From the NCBI GenBank assembly GCA_027625915.1, contig JANTQA010000070.1, positions 3,105,001 through 3,169,000 of the forward strand: DNA of 64,000 nt, given 5' to 3'. Made by a program: the position numbers and the translations under genes. The stretch's first letter is position 1; each line of letters opens with the position of its first letter. The DNA is from Anaeramoeba flamelloides. Its lineage: Eukaryota > Metamonada > Anaeramoebidae. The notes beneath the pieces are model-generated. The model made no database searches and was not told the DNA's origin. It was given only the letters and a program-made list of their open reading frames with translations. Shown here piece after piece: positions 45,065 to 57,395 of this stretch.

Positions 45065-45119
45065 TATAAGTAATCATTTTCATCCAAATAAAAGAAAACA
45101 ATATAAAACAAAAAAAACA

Positions 45120-45480
45120 AAAAATTGGTGTGTCCAAAATAAGGGAACTAGCTGAACAAAAAATGTATTTATAGATTTGTCAAAATTTCACTAAACAATT
45201 GTTGATCGATCAAATGATAAGATACCATGGACCAGTTATATATGGATTTTTCAATTTAAGAAACTCAACAGTAACCTTCTATCAACCATCGATTAAAAAA
45301 TCCCAGATCCAACAAAAAATATTTTGTAACTCAAAAAAAAAACCAAATGAAAACAAAAAAAAAATACAAAAAATGAAATAGTGTGTAAAATCAAAATTAT
45401 TTCCAAATTGAAAGTAAAGTATGGTATTGCTATTCTTTCAACTATTTAAACTGTACCAAAATTTTGGAATTAAGTTTATT
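45120..45480. repeat. Interspersed repeat R1, copy 2
   Basis: Same-orientation partner of 13140-13500. It begins near GGTGTGTCCAAAATAAGGG and ends near TGTACCAAAATTTTGGAA. The short frame 45199-45381 lies entirely inside it and is not shared as a frame by copy 1, so it is not counted as a gene. Confidence 0.55.
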
Positions 45481-45699
45481 TTTATAAAAAAAAAAAAAAA
45501 AAAAAAACTATTTTATCAATCTATTCTCTCTTTTTTTTATTGTTTAGCATTACTAAAAAAAAAATATCAAATAATTTATTAAAAATTTTTATGAGGATCT
45601 ATGATCAAAAACCACTAAAATAAAATGTTATTATCTCACATCTCTCAAATTTTATCATGGCTTATGGTGTAGCTACTCCTTAAAATATAATAAAAATTT

Positions 45700-48140
45700 A
45701 AAAATACATAATTTAAAAGAGTTTAAAATTGATAATTATTTTCCCATTGAAAATATTAAAAATACAATTAAATTTTCAAGAAATAAATAAGTTAAAGGAT
45801 TTCAAAAAAGTGAGAATTTGAAATTTATTATTAATAAAGGAAATTTTACTGATACAAATACAATTGAAAAAAAAAATTTAAAATATATCTTATCATAATT
45901 CAAAAAACCTTTAATAATTGGTTAATTAACTCTTCTAAGAATAATATTGAATATATTAACAAAAAGATCAATTTTATTTATTCATAAAGTAAGAATTGAA
46001 TGATTTGATTTAAATTATAGACCAAATTCAATAAATCAAAAAAGACAAAGATTATTTCTAATTATGCACTATCTACTTATTGAGTCATTTTGGGAATTTA
46101 TTCAGAAATTACAATTTAGTTTGACTTTCCAAAAAATATACACGTTTTTGTATTACTTTTTTCAAAGTTATACAATCAGATAAAATGAAAAAATAAAAAT
46201 TAAAAAACATATATTATAATGATGAATATCACAAAATGTTTTGATTCAATCAGTTTTAGAATAATTAGAAAAACAATAAAAAAAAAATCTTTTAAATAAA
46301 ATATTTCAAATATATTTTTATTACAATATTATCAAGAAGAAGGACTTGTTATATTCCTAGGAGACCCATAATCTCTTATTTTATTTGGACTTTTTTCAGA
46401 TTTTATATTATTAAAAATCATACAATTGACAGATCATTATTAAATGTTAACATGATTTAATTTTAATTATTGTAGGGAATATAAATTAAATAAATAAAAA
46501 ATTAATTTCTAAATATCAAAAAATTATTCAATTTGGATTAAGATTGAATAATGACAAAACAGAAATCAAAAGATTTATCAAAATGGATTGTATATTTGGT
46601 AACTCATTTGTAAAAAATTTATCATTTAGTATCTAATTTTGTAAAAGGAAAAAGAAAATTGTAAATAATTCTAAACAATTATTGAATAATAATTCTCAGA
46701 CAAATAATTTGAAAATTAGATCATATAAATCTTTAATATTAAGTCAATTAACATATATGTTAGAAATATATAATTATGAAATAGCAACACTAAACTATTT
46801 AAATTCTTGGAGTAACATATATTATTGAAATATGCAATAAAAAACAAAAAAAAATGCCGTTCGTATTTATAAAACAGAATTTAAATTCATAATTTTTAAT
46901 AATTTCAATAAATAAAAAGAAATTAAAATTCAAATACATTTTAGGAAATTTATCTCTACCTTATCTTTTAAAATTTATAAAATTTAACCAAACAATAAAC
47001 AATAAAATTAATTAGTAACCGGAAGAATTTAAAGCTTCTTAAAAAAGAAATATATTATTATAATTATAATGAATTATTGAATTCTACCATTTGGAAATGT
47101 AGCCAGGTAATCTAAAATTTACCATAATACAGAAACATCAAAGATTTTACTCTATTCTTTTGGATTTTTGAAAACTGCTGTTTACTTTTTTTTTATAATA
47201 ACAGAAATAAACTGAAAATTTCTTTAATTTTCTTTTTATTTATTAAATCAAAAAAAAAAAGCACCATTAGGTTTTTTTGAGTTTTACATTTATTTGGAAA
47301 ATCAATAGATTTTTATTAGGTTTTTTTTACTTTAGAAATAAACAGAAAATTTTAATAAATTTTTGGTTTATTTCTAAAGTAAAAAAAAACCTTGAACACT
47401 TCACATATAAAATAGAAAACCTCAAAAAAACCTAGAACACTTAACAGATTAAACACAAAACCTCTCTAAATGCATACTTAGGTTATCCATAATTTAAAAG
47501 AATTGAGTTAAATCTTTGAAATTATTCAATTATTCTAAATTCTGGAAAATTACAGTTGGTTTACTTTAAATTTCTCAAATTAAAAGAAAATTGAAGAAAT
47601 TTTCTTTTTATTTCTCAAATTAAAAAAAAAACCTAGGCCCTCTATGTTACTCTACAGCACTTGACGGTATAGAGATGACACTATACAAGAAAATTTTGAA
47701 ATAATTAAAAACCAAATACAAATATATTTTAATCATAAATATAAAAGTTATCCATTGAGCACAACAATTCAAAAATTCAGAACATTTACCAACTACTTAA
47801 ATAGATATTACTATGTAATAAATAAAAACTCAAATAAATTTTATCCTTTATGTTTAAAATATGAGCATAAAGAGAAATAATAGAAAATATTGATCACTTT
47901 TTTTAGGTATTCCCTTCCTAGACAAAGGATATATTCGTATTTCTAAATATATTAAAAGAATTAAATTTTAATGAAATAATTTTCAACTATGATTGTTTGA
48001 AATTATTTTCATAAATCAATAATCGTGAAATCTATTGATTTTAGGCTTTAAATCCCTGAAAGGGAATTTAAGTAAAATGGTACTTAGAGTGTAATTTACG
48101 ATTCCTCCTCAATAAAATAAAAAAATAAAAAAAAAAACCA
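45700..48140 (+). mobile_element. Decayed LINE, interrupted by hairpin repeats
   Basis: Plus-strand copy of the LINE family at 19869-21038, covering more of the 5' side. Recognisable pieces: a degraded LNYRPNSINQ-like segment near 46010 (the NYRPIS part of reverse transcriptase), LGDPxSLILF-like motif at about 46350-46385, SLILSQLTYMLEIYNYE near 46730-46785, and the 3' end GTGTAATTTACGATTCCTCC with an A-rich tail near 48090-48140. The YxDD box is lost. About 47115-47690 is foreign hairpin-family DNA splitting the 3' part. Dozens of stops; older than the 19869 copy. Confidence 0.75.
47115..47690. repeat. Hairpin-family repeats inserted in the LINE
   Basis: Contains three stems in series: 47189-47261, 47317-47392 (GGTTTTTTTTACTTTAGAAA facing TTTCTAAAGTAAAAAAAAAC) and 47563-47637, with AGAACACTTCACATATAAA between and the end CTAGGCCCTCTATG...GCACTTGACGG at 47630-47665. 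LINE sequence resumes on both sides, so this block inserted after the LINE. Confidence 0.7.
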
Positions 48141-48292
48141 CTTTTTTTCATGCCACACTTTTTTTTCATAACAGTTAATCAAAATTATGAATCATGAAGG
48201 TTTTAACAAAAATATTCTATCAAGAAATTTTAATAAAAAAATATTATCATATTTATTATTTTTCACATTTCGAAAAAAAAATCTTTTATTGG

Positions 48293-49171
48293 TTAAATCA
48301 TTTTAAAAGATCTTTTTCTCTCGCTTTGACTATATTTGTCCTGTATTTGATCTAGTAATTTGTTTGTATAACTTGTGTTGTTTAAATTTTGATTTACATC
48401 TTTAACTTTAATTTGATCTTTTATTTCCCTTTTTTCATTCAAAATGCCTTCTATGCCTACTCTTTGATTAATCAGCGCTAAAGCAAATTGAGAAAATTCT
48501 TTACAAACCACTGGCTGGCTATTTGTTATTAAATCGTTAATATTTTGGAGATGGTTATTTACGTTTTTCTTCATTAGTGATTCCTTTGTTTCCTTTGTTT
48601 CAATTTTCATTGAAATCTTATTCACCTCAAGATCTCCATTCTTCGTTTTATTATTATCATTGCCCACTTTTCCCTTGCTTATGTCGGTGATTTCTGGAAT
48701 AATTGTTTCAATTAAATAATGGGTGTAGCAATAATAATTTTCTAAGACATTTAAAGGTATTTCAGAATATTCGTTAATTTGAAGGATCTTTTGTAATTTT
48801 AAGAGCTTCTCCGATCGTTCGAGATTCTCTTTGTCAATTTGATTATTAATTTTGTTGATTTGATCCTGTTTATAGCTTTCTCTCATCAGCTTATTTGTGA
48901 GTGGCAGTAAGTGATCGTATTTCGTTTTGATTTTGAGAAAGTCTTCGAATAATTCAAATGTTAAATTTTCTAGGATTTTGTCATCCAAATTCTTGGTGCT
49001 GTACGACTGCCAATTTGAGCACAAAGTGTTAAACATGTTCTCGTATTGATATTCTAAAGTTTTGTTTTCGTAAATGGACATTAAGTGATTAATTTCATAG
49101 TTAACTTCTTTTTGGTTCTTGCATGTTTGTTCAAAAAAATTAATTCTTTGCTTAGAAAAGAATAAAGCCAT
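48293..49171 (-). CDS. Unidentified Gln/Lys-rich coiled-coil protein
   Basis: 292 residues from ATG 49171 (MALFFSKQRINFFEQ); the frame remains open a little further upstream but only with a TTG, so I use the ATG. It is mostly helical by composition, with heptad-like stretches (NKINNQIDKENLERSEKLL) and a short Lys/Thr/Glu-rich segment near residues 180-215 before a more ordered patch (EFSQFALALINQRVGIEGIL). It ends with a basic tail. No membrane segment, signal peptide or catalytic motif is visible, and I do not recognise a family. The length and coiled coils would fit a subunit of a structural or tethering complex, but that is speculation. The frame is intact and the composition is unlike neighbouring spacer, so I regard it as a real gene. 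Confidence 0.75.
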   Translation of the reverse strand: MALFFSKQRINFFEQTCKNQKEVNYEINHLMSIYENKTLEYQYENMFNTLCSNWQSYSTKNLDDKILENLTFELFEDFLKIKTKYDHLLPLTNKLMRESYKQDQINKINNQIDKENLERSEKLLKLQKILQINEYSEIPLNVLENYYCYTHYLIETIIPEITDISKGKVGNDNNKTKNGDLEVNKISMKIETKETKESLMKKNVNNHLQNINDLITNSQPVVCKEFSQFALALINQRVGIEGILNEKREIKDQIKVKDVNQNLNNTSYTNKLLDQIQDKYSQSERKRSFKMI

Positions 49172-51833
49172 TTTGAGAGAAAATATAAAACAAAAAGAAA
49201 GTTTTGTCAAAACAATTTGAGAAACTATTTAGTCACGGTTTTTTTTAAAAAATGGCTTCTTTCAGAAAGAAAAAAAAATCCCAATTAATCTTGGTGAAGG
49301 TGAATCAAAAAAAAAAAAATTCTTTCTTTTTGTGGTTAGGAGAAGAGAGTTGAAAATTTAGAGGTCTTACAAAAATTTCTTTAGGATTAAAATCTTTTTT
49401 TTGATCGCAAGATCTTTATTCATTTATTAAGTGAGCAGTGGAATGAAAATAATAAAAAACCCAAAATGTAAAAAAAATGAATTTACTACGATTATAATTA
49501 TAGGATTCAATTTTCCTCTGTTTGGAAATAATATGTTATTTTTGTTAAGAAACGAATGTTTGGGTGAGTTTTTTGTTTTTAATGGGTTGATCACTTGTGT
49601 AGGGATTTTTTTTTAATTTCCAAACAAAGTTATATAATTTTTTAATCTCAAAATGTTTTTCTGCAGTTTTCAATTTTTCGTGTTTCTTCATTAGGTAATA
49701 ATTCCTCTTATCTTGGAAATATTTCAAAACTAAATCATAATTAAAGAGGTGTGTTGTTATAGTTGTTGTTGGGTGTGAGTTTTGGAGATCATTTTTATTG
49801 TCTCTATTTGAAAATTTCGTTACTTTTGATTTTTTTATTTGTCAAAAGTTAATAATTGCACTTTCATTAGAGTTTTTAATTTAGCGATTAAATTTAAAAA
49901 TTTAATTTTAGTTAAAGAAAATTTTCAAAATGAATTCTACCTTGATGAAATTAACTTAGTATATAAAAAAGAATTATTTCATATATTTAAGAATACAAAT
50001 TATGATGTTTTTTTTAGATCGGTGAATAGAATTATTTTTACAATAAAACACCTTTTATGAATAATTAGAAGAACAGATAGATCTGAAATTTTTATTCTTA
50101 TAATTCTAGTAGTATTTGGGATAATAAAAACAAATATACAATTTATCATATTTGGTTCATTATTAAAGAATTTCCAAAAAAATCCATACCGTTACAATGG
50201 AACTAATCAGATATATTATAATCAGCAAAACTTTTTTAGTTATAAAAGAACTACCCTCCTTTTTTACTTCGATAGAAATTTGATCACTCAAAAAAAAAAG
50301 TATCAATGAAAATTTTCAAGATATTTTTAAGAAAATCAAAATCATTTTTAAAGGAAACTCACAAACATCAGACAAAGTTTATTGCTCTTGGTGGTAAATT
50401 TTATTAGTATAAAAGGATTCAAATATCTCTAAATAATTAATATTGGAAAAGTTGATCTCTTCACTGATAAAAATTTTTTTGTATTAGTAAGAAAATCTGA
50501 AATTAGAGATTGTACATTACTTTTCTCAAAAAAATTTATAGCTTTAATTCACTAAGTTTCAAAGTGTTATTCTAATGACTTTTTGAGGTATTATTGATTT
50601 TTTTTTCATTATACAAATGATTTAATTTTATTTAAAGTATTTTGAGGTTATTGTGTAAACCTCTAAATTTGGCTATGTAAAGATTTTATAACATTCTTTC
50701 AGAGGGAAAAACTCATTTGAGAAATTAAAATGTCAAAAAAAAAATCTTCTAGATAAAAAAAAGCTCAAAGATTTACACTATAAAACCAATTAATTTTTTT
50801 TCAAAATTATTATTCCCAACTTATTCAAATTGGAAATTGGGTCTCACTCTTGGCCCTTTTTTCTATAAATGTACTTGTTTTTCATAGTTTATTTTTAGAG
50901 ATCTATCACACTTTATATATTGGTTAGTTTTTGTTTGGTATAGGACACTTATAAAAATACTTCTAAATTTTTTGAACCCATTTCAAAAAAATTTTCTCAA
51001 TGCCACAAAACTAACCTTATAAATCTTTTTTTTTCAAGTTTGGGATTACTCAGTTAAATTTGCAACAATATTAAACTCTGAAAAAAAAAGAGGAAATAGG
51101 AAATTAATTATCATCCTTAAGGGACTAGTAACTCTTATATATTTTTATTCACAAAGGCAATAGAGTAATAATTTACACCAGGATACAATTAAACCCAATG
51201 ACAACTTCATTTATCAACTTTAGAGAAATGATATATCATTTTTTAAAGAAGAGTATTTTTCAACAATGAAATTTTCAGTCAAAAGATCTGATCCTTTTTT
51301 GTTGTATTTTTAGAGGGATCAAAACAGAAAAAGAAACATTTACAAAAAAAATTTAATTTTGAAGAAATCCCACTTTAATAATTTCAGACAGTCATTAGGT
51401 TTAAATATCCTTAAATTTTAATCTTATATTAATAATACAAGAAAAATAAATCAAATATAAAACCCTTGAAGATCTAAACAAATTGATCATTTATTGTATT
51501 CACAAATATTTATTAAATTTCTTGAAATTGAAAAGATTAAAAAATATTCTTTTTCAAATATTCAAAGTAAAAATAACCGACTGTACTTATCAAAATCTGT
51601 TTTTTTGATAATATCTATTATTATTTTATTATTAGATTTATTTATTTGAATTTGTTTTATTTGTTTGAAAATCTTTAAAAAATTGAGAAATAATTGTAAA
51701 GTCTATTGATACATTTAGTATTTGTATTGTTAATAACTCACTGAAAGAATTAAAATTCAAAAATTAATTATTGATTATAAATAATCAAATTAAAAATTAT
51801 TTATTTAGATTATAAGTTGAATTTTCCAGGTTA
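49172..51833. other. Intergenic region with repeat R3 copy
   Basis: 2.7 kb. About 50830-51010 is related to 18300-18520 and 59815-59940. The region 49790-50700 has slightly lower AT content and a 73-codon frame (49839-50060), but nothing family-like. No RNA gene seen. Confidence 0.4.
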
Positions 51834-52303
51834 CTGTAGTCAAAATAAAATGTGCAAAAATATTTAATGCGTGTTTCAATTTCAAAAGTGTGTTTTTTTT
51901 TGTTATAGAATACAGATACATTAATCGATCAAAGAAACTGGTAAAAAACCCAAAAAAATATGGTATTGGTTTCTTAAAGATCTATTATTTAAAAAGAAAT
52001 TGTAAAAATGAAGGATCAAATTGCAAAATTTATCTCAAAAAATTGAGAGTTAATTTTTTTCCATCATAAAATCAAAAAAAATCAAAAAAATTTATAATAT
52101 TATTGAAAATTTTCAACTATTTGCATGAATAATTTTTAATTTTACTGAAAATAACCAGACTTTTACTTTCAAAATTGATTTGAACTTAGGTATACTATTT
52201 GGTAGTAGATTGGATGAAGTCTTGGTACAAGAAGAAAAAAAAGCATGGATAATATTTTGAAACACGGATTATAGTTTTTGTGCACGCATTATTTTGATCC
52301 CTG
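51834..52303. mobile_element. 470-bp TIR element with TA target
   Basis: Left end CTGTAGTCAAAATAA... and right end (reversed) CAGGGATCAAAATAATGCG; inverted similarity runs about 50 bp, through GTGTTTCAA near the inner end of both arms. TA flanks both ends (51832-51833, 52304-52305). The arm sequence also occurs alone near 39355-39420. No transposase frame; a Tc1/mariner-like non-autonomous element is likely. Confidence 0.65.
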
Positions 52304-53119
52304 TATAAAAAATTATTTTGAGAGAATTTTTAATTTGATGGTTTGGTTTTTATTCTCAAATTTTAAATTAAAGAAAAATTGAAAATATTGATTTGAACTG
52401 TTCTTGGAATCAAAAAATGATATTTTTTTCTTTAATTTAAATAATTATTGTAATTTTTTTGAAATTAAGTAGATTCTTCAACCGGGGTTATTTTATACTT
52501 GGTGGTTTTATTTTTAAAGTGTATTTTTAGTAGACTTCCTTTATCGATATTAAGATTTCTTTCTTCTTTCTTTCAAAGAAAATAATTTTTTTGTATTAAT
52601 TCAGAAATATGTTAGAATTTTGAACTTTTCAAAAATGAGAAAAATGGATCAAACTTTTTAAAAATCAATAATTCATTTCGGAAAATAGCCTTAAAAGTAC
52701 GTCTGATTTTGTCTTAATCAGGTTTTAACTTCATTTTTCAATTTCAAAAAGCGGTAAATTTTTTTTGAATTGTACGTAAATTTTACTCGAAGATTTTTTT
52801 TATTATACTAGTCACTTAAGATTTTTTCTGTAAAAAATTTCAAATACGACCCAAAATACTTGAAACCAATTGTTTTTTTGGTTTCTTTTTTAATGTCCTG
52901 CAATTGGCGTTATTCAGAAACCAGGGATTTTTTTATTTTTTGTCATTATTGTCGAAAAAAACAGACTTTGTTATTGTTATTTTAACAATTACAAAAACAA
53001 AAAACAAAAAACAAAAAACAAAAAAAGAAAAAAACAAGCCACGATATTTTATATTTACACAAAAAAGAATATTAAATAACATAAACAATTTGAAATAACA
53101 ACTTTTAACTTTTTATTGT
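52304..53119. promoter_or_regulatory. Upstream region of the Ras-like gene
   Basis: AT-rich with a run of CAAAAAA units at about 52995-53030 (a local minisatellite) directly upstream of the GTPase. The frame 52904-53098 covers this run and is not gene-like. No promoter motif assigned. Confidence 0.35.
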
Positions 53120-53701
53120 ATGGCAGAATACAAAATTATTCTTTTTGGGCAAGACGGGGTTGGCAAGTCAAGTACTGTGATTCAATTGATAAACTCTCAT
53201 TTTCCTTTTTATGACTATGATCCAACCATTGAAGATAACTATAGAAGGCAACTTATTGTTGAGAAGGAAATTTGTATAATTGATGTCCTAGACACTAGCA
53301 CTGTTTATGAAACAGAGGAAACACGTGAAAAAATGATCGGTGAAGCACAGGGGTTTATTATTATGTACTCAATCGAAAACGAACAAAGTTTTTTAAAGGT
53401 TGATCATTATCTTCAGTCGATTAGCAAATTCAAAAAAAGAGAAACAAACGAAATCCCAATCCTGATTGTTGCAAATAAGATCGATTTAGAAAACGATCAA
53501 AGAGTCATATCTACAGAAAAAGGAGAACAGTTAGCTTCAAAATCAAATTCAAAATACCTTGAAATATCTGCTAAATCAACAGAAAGTGTAATGGGAATGT
53601 ATAACACAATAATAAGACAGACCAGTTCTTGTTTTCCCAACCTAAAGAAAAAATATACTAAAAAAAAATGGTACAAGGTCTTTGATAATTTTAAAAAATA
53701 A
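53120..53701 (+). CDS. Divergent Ras-family small GTPase
   Basis: 193-residue intact frame. G1 GQDGVGKSS (Asp at the position of Ras Gly12/13 region), switch I YDPTIEDNYRR as in Ras/Rap, G4 NKIDL, G5 EISAKS. Switch II is abnormal: the usual DTAGQE reads DTSTVYE, so both the Gly that senses gamma-phosphate and the catalytic Gln are missing. The C-terminus is basic (KKKYTKKKW...NFKK) but lacks a CaaX cysteine, so prenylation is not expected; basic residues may give weak membrane binding. It may bind GTP without normal hydrolysis or act as a pseudo-GTPase. No intron. Neighbours give no functional clue. Subfamily (Ras versus Rap/Rheb) is uncertain. Confidence 0.9.
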   Translation: MAEYKIILFGQDGVGKSSTVIQLINSHFPFYDYDPTIEDNYRRQLIVEKEICIIDVLDTSTVYETEETREKMIGEAQGFIIMYSIENEQSFLKVDHYLQSISKFKKRETNEIPILIVANKIDLENDQRVISTEKGEQLASKSNSKYLEISAKSTESVMGMYNTIIRQTSSCFPNLKKKYTKKKWYKVFDNFKK

Positions 53702-55874
53702 ATAAAATCTATCACAATTACCTCTATTTTAAAAAAGTGAGGACTTTTATTTTTTTAATGAGATATTTAGAGAATTAAAACTTTTTTAAAGTTTTCTGTT
53801 TGAAAAAGTGAGGACTTTTTTTTAAATAAAGCGCCTTTCTTCAAACCTCAGTCTCTAAACCAAATTTAAAGCTTGGGTTCTATCTTTATTTAAATAGAAA
53901 ACTCTACACCACACTTAAAGGTTTAACCCTCTATTTTCAAGACAGAATAATTCCAAGTAATTCTTTTAAATGAGAAAAAGCCAAAAAAACTGATCATTCA
54001 AGGGATTAAATTCACCCTAGATTTGAATATAACTAAAGTTTGCTGTAATTAGGTATAAATTGTATTAGTGCTACATATTTCGCATCTATCTCTAAAAAAT
54101 CTATTATAAATATCATTGAACTATAAATTTTTAGATTTTTTACTCATTATCACTTTGAAAAAAAAAGTTTTTTAAGGGGTTAAGTACATTTTGCAAATTT
54201 TGAGTGCCACCATTTATATGAAACTGAATTATTTAAATCATTTATTTATCAAATAAATTAATATTTTAATAAATAAGAATGTTGGATATTTCCTAGTATA
54301 ATATATTTACATACCAACAAAAAAACGCAAATCAAAAAAATGAAAAGATTAAGTAAAAACAAAATAAAATCTTTTATTTCTTGATCTTTTCTGTAACATT
54401 TTATATAATTACTTCTTCTTTATTCAGGTTTTATTTTTAATTCTTGATGGAAAAACTTTTATTAGAAAATTTTTGATTAACAAATTATTATTATTTCTAA
54501 TGAATTTCGAAAGCAATTTTAACATCATATTTTAATTTAATTCATCTAATTCTTGTTTTGGTTTCAGAAAATGTGATATTTTTTATATAATTCCACTTTA
54601 GAAATAAAAATTTATTGGATGTTTTTGTTTGATTTGTTCGTTCTAATTACTATTAAAATGAAAAATAATTCTGAATCTGATTTGAATTTTTTATAATTTT
54701 TCTTTTTCTAGAGGTTGAATCTTTTGTAACTTGTTATTTGATTCGGAGATTTCAAGAATTCAAATACGTTGATTTATTTTTTGAAAAAGTTAATCATTTT
54801 TCAGTTATTGTTTGATAAAAATAATTGACAAAAGAATTTTGAAAATATATTTGTAAAAATATTTTTCGTAAAATATTAATAAATAATAAGTTACAAGAAT
54901 TATAAGTTTCAAAAATTGTTTTGGTTCATACAAATTAAGAAGATAAAGAAAATAAACTTATGTAAATATTCTTTGGTCTTTTTTTTTTTTTTTGATTTCA
55001 ACAAATTTATCTGGAAGGTGATCTTTCTTGTTGGGTCTTCAAAAAAAAAAAAAATTGTTTTGAATTCACGCCTTTTCTCATTCATTTTTTTTTGGTTTAC
55101 TTGTTCAATTTATTTCAAGCATTGCCATAAATATATTTATAGATTTAAAATATGAAAAGTAAAACCAAAAATTTAAATCGAAAAAAAAAAACATTCAAAA
55201 AGGTGAATAATTAAAGAATAAACTCTGTATTACCTTATTTCTTTTCACAAATAGAATATTAATTGGTATTTTTGTTTGAACGTTTCAATATATTTTGCCA
55301 CTGAAAAAAAAATTTTTTTTTCGTAATTTTCGGGTAATTAAAATATTTTCAAAAATGGTAAAATATACATACTTCCTAAAATAACTTTTCTGAATCTAAA
55401 TGTAGAATTGAAAATAATATGATTAAAAATTGAATGATTTCTTCATTAGAACTTCCAAAAGTAATTATTTTTTCAATTTTTTTAATTTCGAAGAATTACT
55501 CTATAATCATTAACATAAAAACTAAAAATTGTCTAATTTTGTCCCCTTACCATAAAAATATTTATATTTTCCAATCTATTTCCAACTTGGAAGATAATTT
55601 GTTAAAACAATCTATTGATTATTTATTTATTTTTTTATGAAAAAAATAGAATTTTTTTTTTTAACAAATCTACATTTCAAGACACATTTAAAAAAGATAT
55701 TTTTTTTAACCTTTCCAATTTAAATATTTTATTTTAGTATATTTCATATGGGCTACCAAAGTTAGTGTAAAATCTTTTATTTTACTATATTATATTTATG
55801 AATATTAAAATGTATTTAACCCTTTTTTAATTCAAGTAAGAAAAGGAATAGTTCACAAATTTTATTTTTATTTA
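53702..55874. other. Intergenic spacer, no gene seen
   Basis: AT-rich; a GTGAGGACTTTT-like word recurs at 53738 and 53807. Frames at 54916-55155 and 55434-55640 are Phe/Lys/Ile-rich by composition only. Confidence 0.4.
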
Positions 55875-56072
55875 CAGTCAGTTCCACTTTTAATACACAA
55901 ACTTTTAACAAAATTTAAGGCACAAAAAAAATCTCAAATTAAGGCAGATTTTTTCATATTTTTTTTTAAACAAATTGTTTTACTAGAATTTGAATTTTTT
56001 ACCTTAATTTGAGATTGTTTTTGTGCCTTAAAATTTTGTTGAAAGTTTGTGCCTTAAAAGTGAAACTGACTG
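55875..56072. mobile_element. CAGTCAG MITE, copy 2
   Basis: 198 bp, the same length as copy 1, with TA flanks (55873-55874, 56073-56074). Ends CAGTCAGTTCCACTTTTAAT and TTAAAAGTGAAACTGACTG, nearly complementary. Inner blocks match copy 1 closely, so the two are related by fairly recent transposition. Confidence 0.92.
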
Positions 56073-57395
56073 TATCAAATAGATAAAAGTAATATTAGGT
56101 TTTATTGATTTTCCTGTTTATTCAGTAAATCTATCGAATATCGAAACCAAACAGAAACCCAAAGAAAACATCATGGTGTTTCCAACTTTTATTTTTATTT
56201 TAATTGGTTAATTGCTAGTTATATGTCACTATTTCCAATCCTTTTTATTTTTTTTTATTTAAAACTTGTATTATCATCATCATCATCTTTTTTGAGAGAA
56301 AGTAAATTGATTAATAGATCAAAGCTAAAAAAATCAATTTTTGAAGACTTTTAAGTTTTCTTTTGTATATTTGTTCTCTACTTAATAATTATTTATACTA
56401 TTTGATTAATAAGTATGAGTAGTAACATTGACTAACTCACGAAGATTCTGTTTTTATTATTACTATTATTATTTAATTAATTTAAGATTAGTTAAATAGT
56501 AAAAGTTTTTAATTTCAGTTTATGTTGAGTCAAAATTTTCAAATTTATGTAAAAAACCCTTTCAAAAATTGTTTCACCTGAAAACATAAATTGAAAAAAA
56601 AAAAAAAAAAATATGAAATTTTATTTAAGAAAAAGCTACTTATTAAATCTGATAAATATATTCACATTTTAATTATTCTAAATATATAAAAACCTGATTT
56701 TTAAAAAATATATTTAAAAAAACCAAAATCAAAAAAAAAGTCACCATTTTTGAATTTCGATTACGTTTTTTTTATAACTGAAGTTTCACTGAAAAAAAAT
56801 TTAACAATAAGATGTTTTGCTAACAATTATAGGGATTTTTAAAATGCATTATATAATCTCAATTTTTTTGTTGATTATTTGTCATTTCGAAATCTTTTTT
56901 TTTTTTCCACATAATCTACTTGCAAAAAAAAAAATAAAGAAAAAGAAAAAATCAAAAAAAAAATCAAAAAGAAAAAAAAAGTAAAAGAAAACAAATAGTA
57001 AATTAAGTAAAAAAAATCAAAAAAGAAAATAATTTTATTTATTATTATTAACTTTTAATTGAAAACTAAACAATAGAATTTTTGTAAAAGAGAAAAAAAA
57101 ATAAAAAAATAAAACAAAAACTAGAAAAAGTTTTTAAAGTTCTAGTTTTAATGTTTTTTTTTATGGTAAATAAATAAAAAGAAAAAAAGAAAATTTAAAA
57201 ACAATTTATTTTTTTTTTTTTTTTTTGTCAAATTATCAAAGTAACCTGCCATTTATTGTAAATTTTTTTATTGGACAACAACAAAAAAAAAAAAAAAATA
57301 ACTAACAAAATAATATATCAATATACAATGTTCAGCATTCGATCAGTGCTAAGATACCAATAAGAAGGAATGATATATACATATCTTATAAATAA
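56073..57395. other. Spacer, nothing recognised
   Basis: Very A/T-run-rich region; the TBC1D5-like gene's stop lies at its right end. No gene or repeat partner identified. Confidence 0.35.

Noticed and set aside
45199-45381. 60-codon frame in repeat R1
   Set aside because: The homologous repeat at 13140-13500 does not keep the frame, so it is not under coding constraint.
49839-50060. 73-codon plus-strand frame
   Set aside because: No family features and no conserved partner; could be a relic but cannot be supported.
52904-53098. Small upstream ORF before the Ras-like gene
   Set aside because: Made of CAAAAAA repeats; ends before the real start and has no recognisable product.
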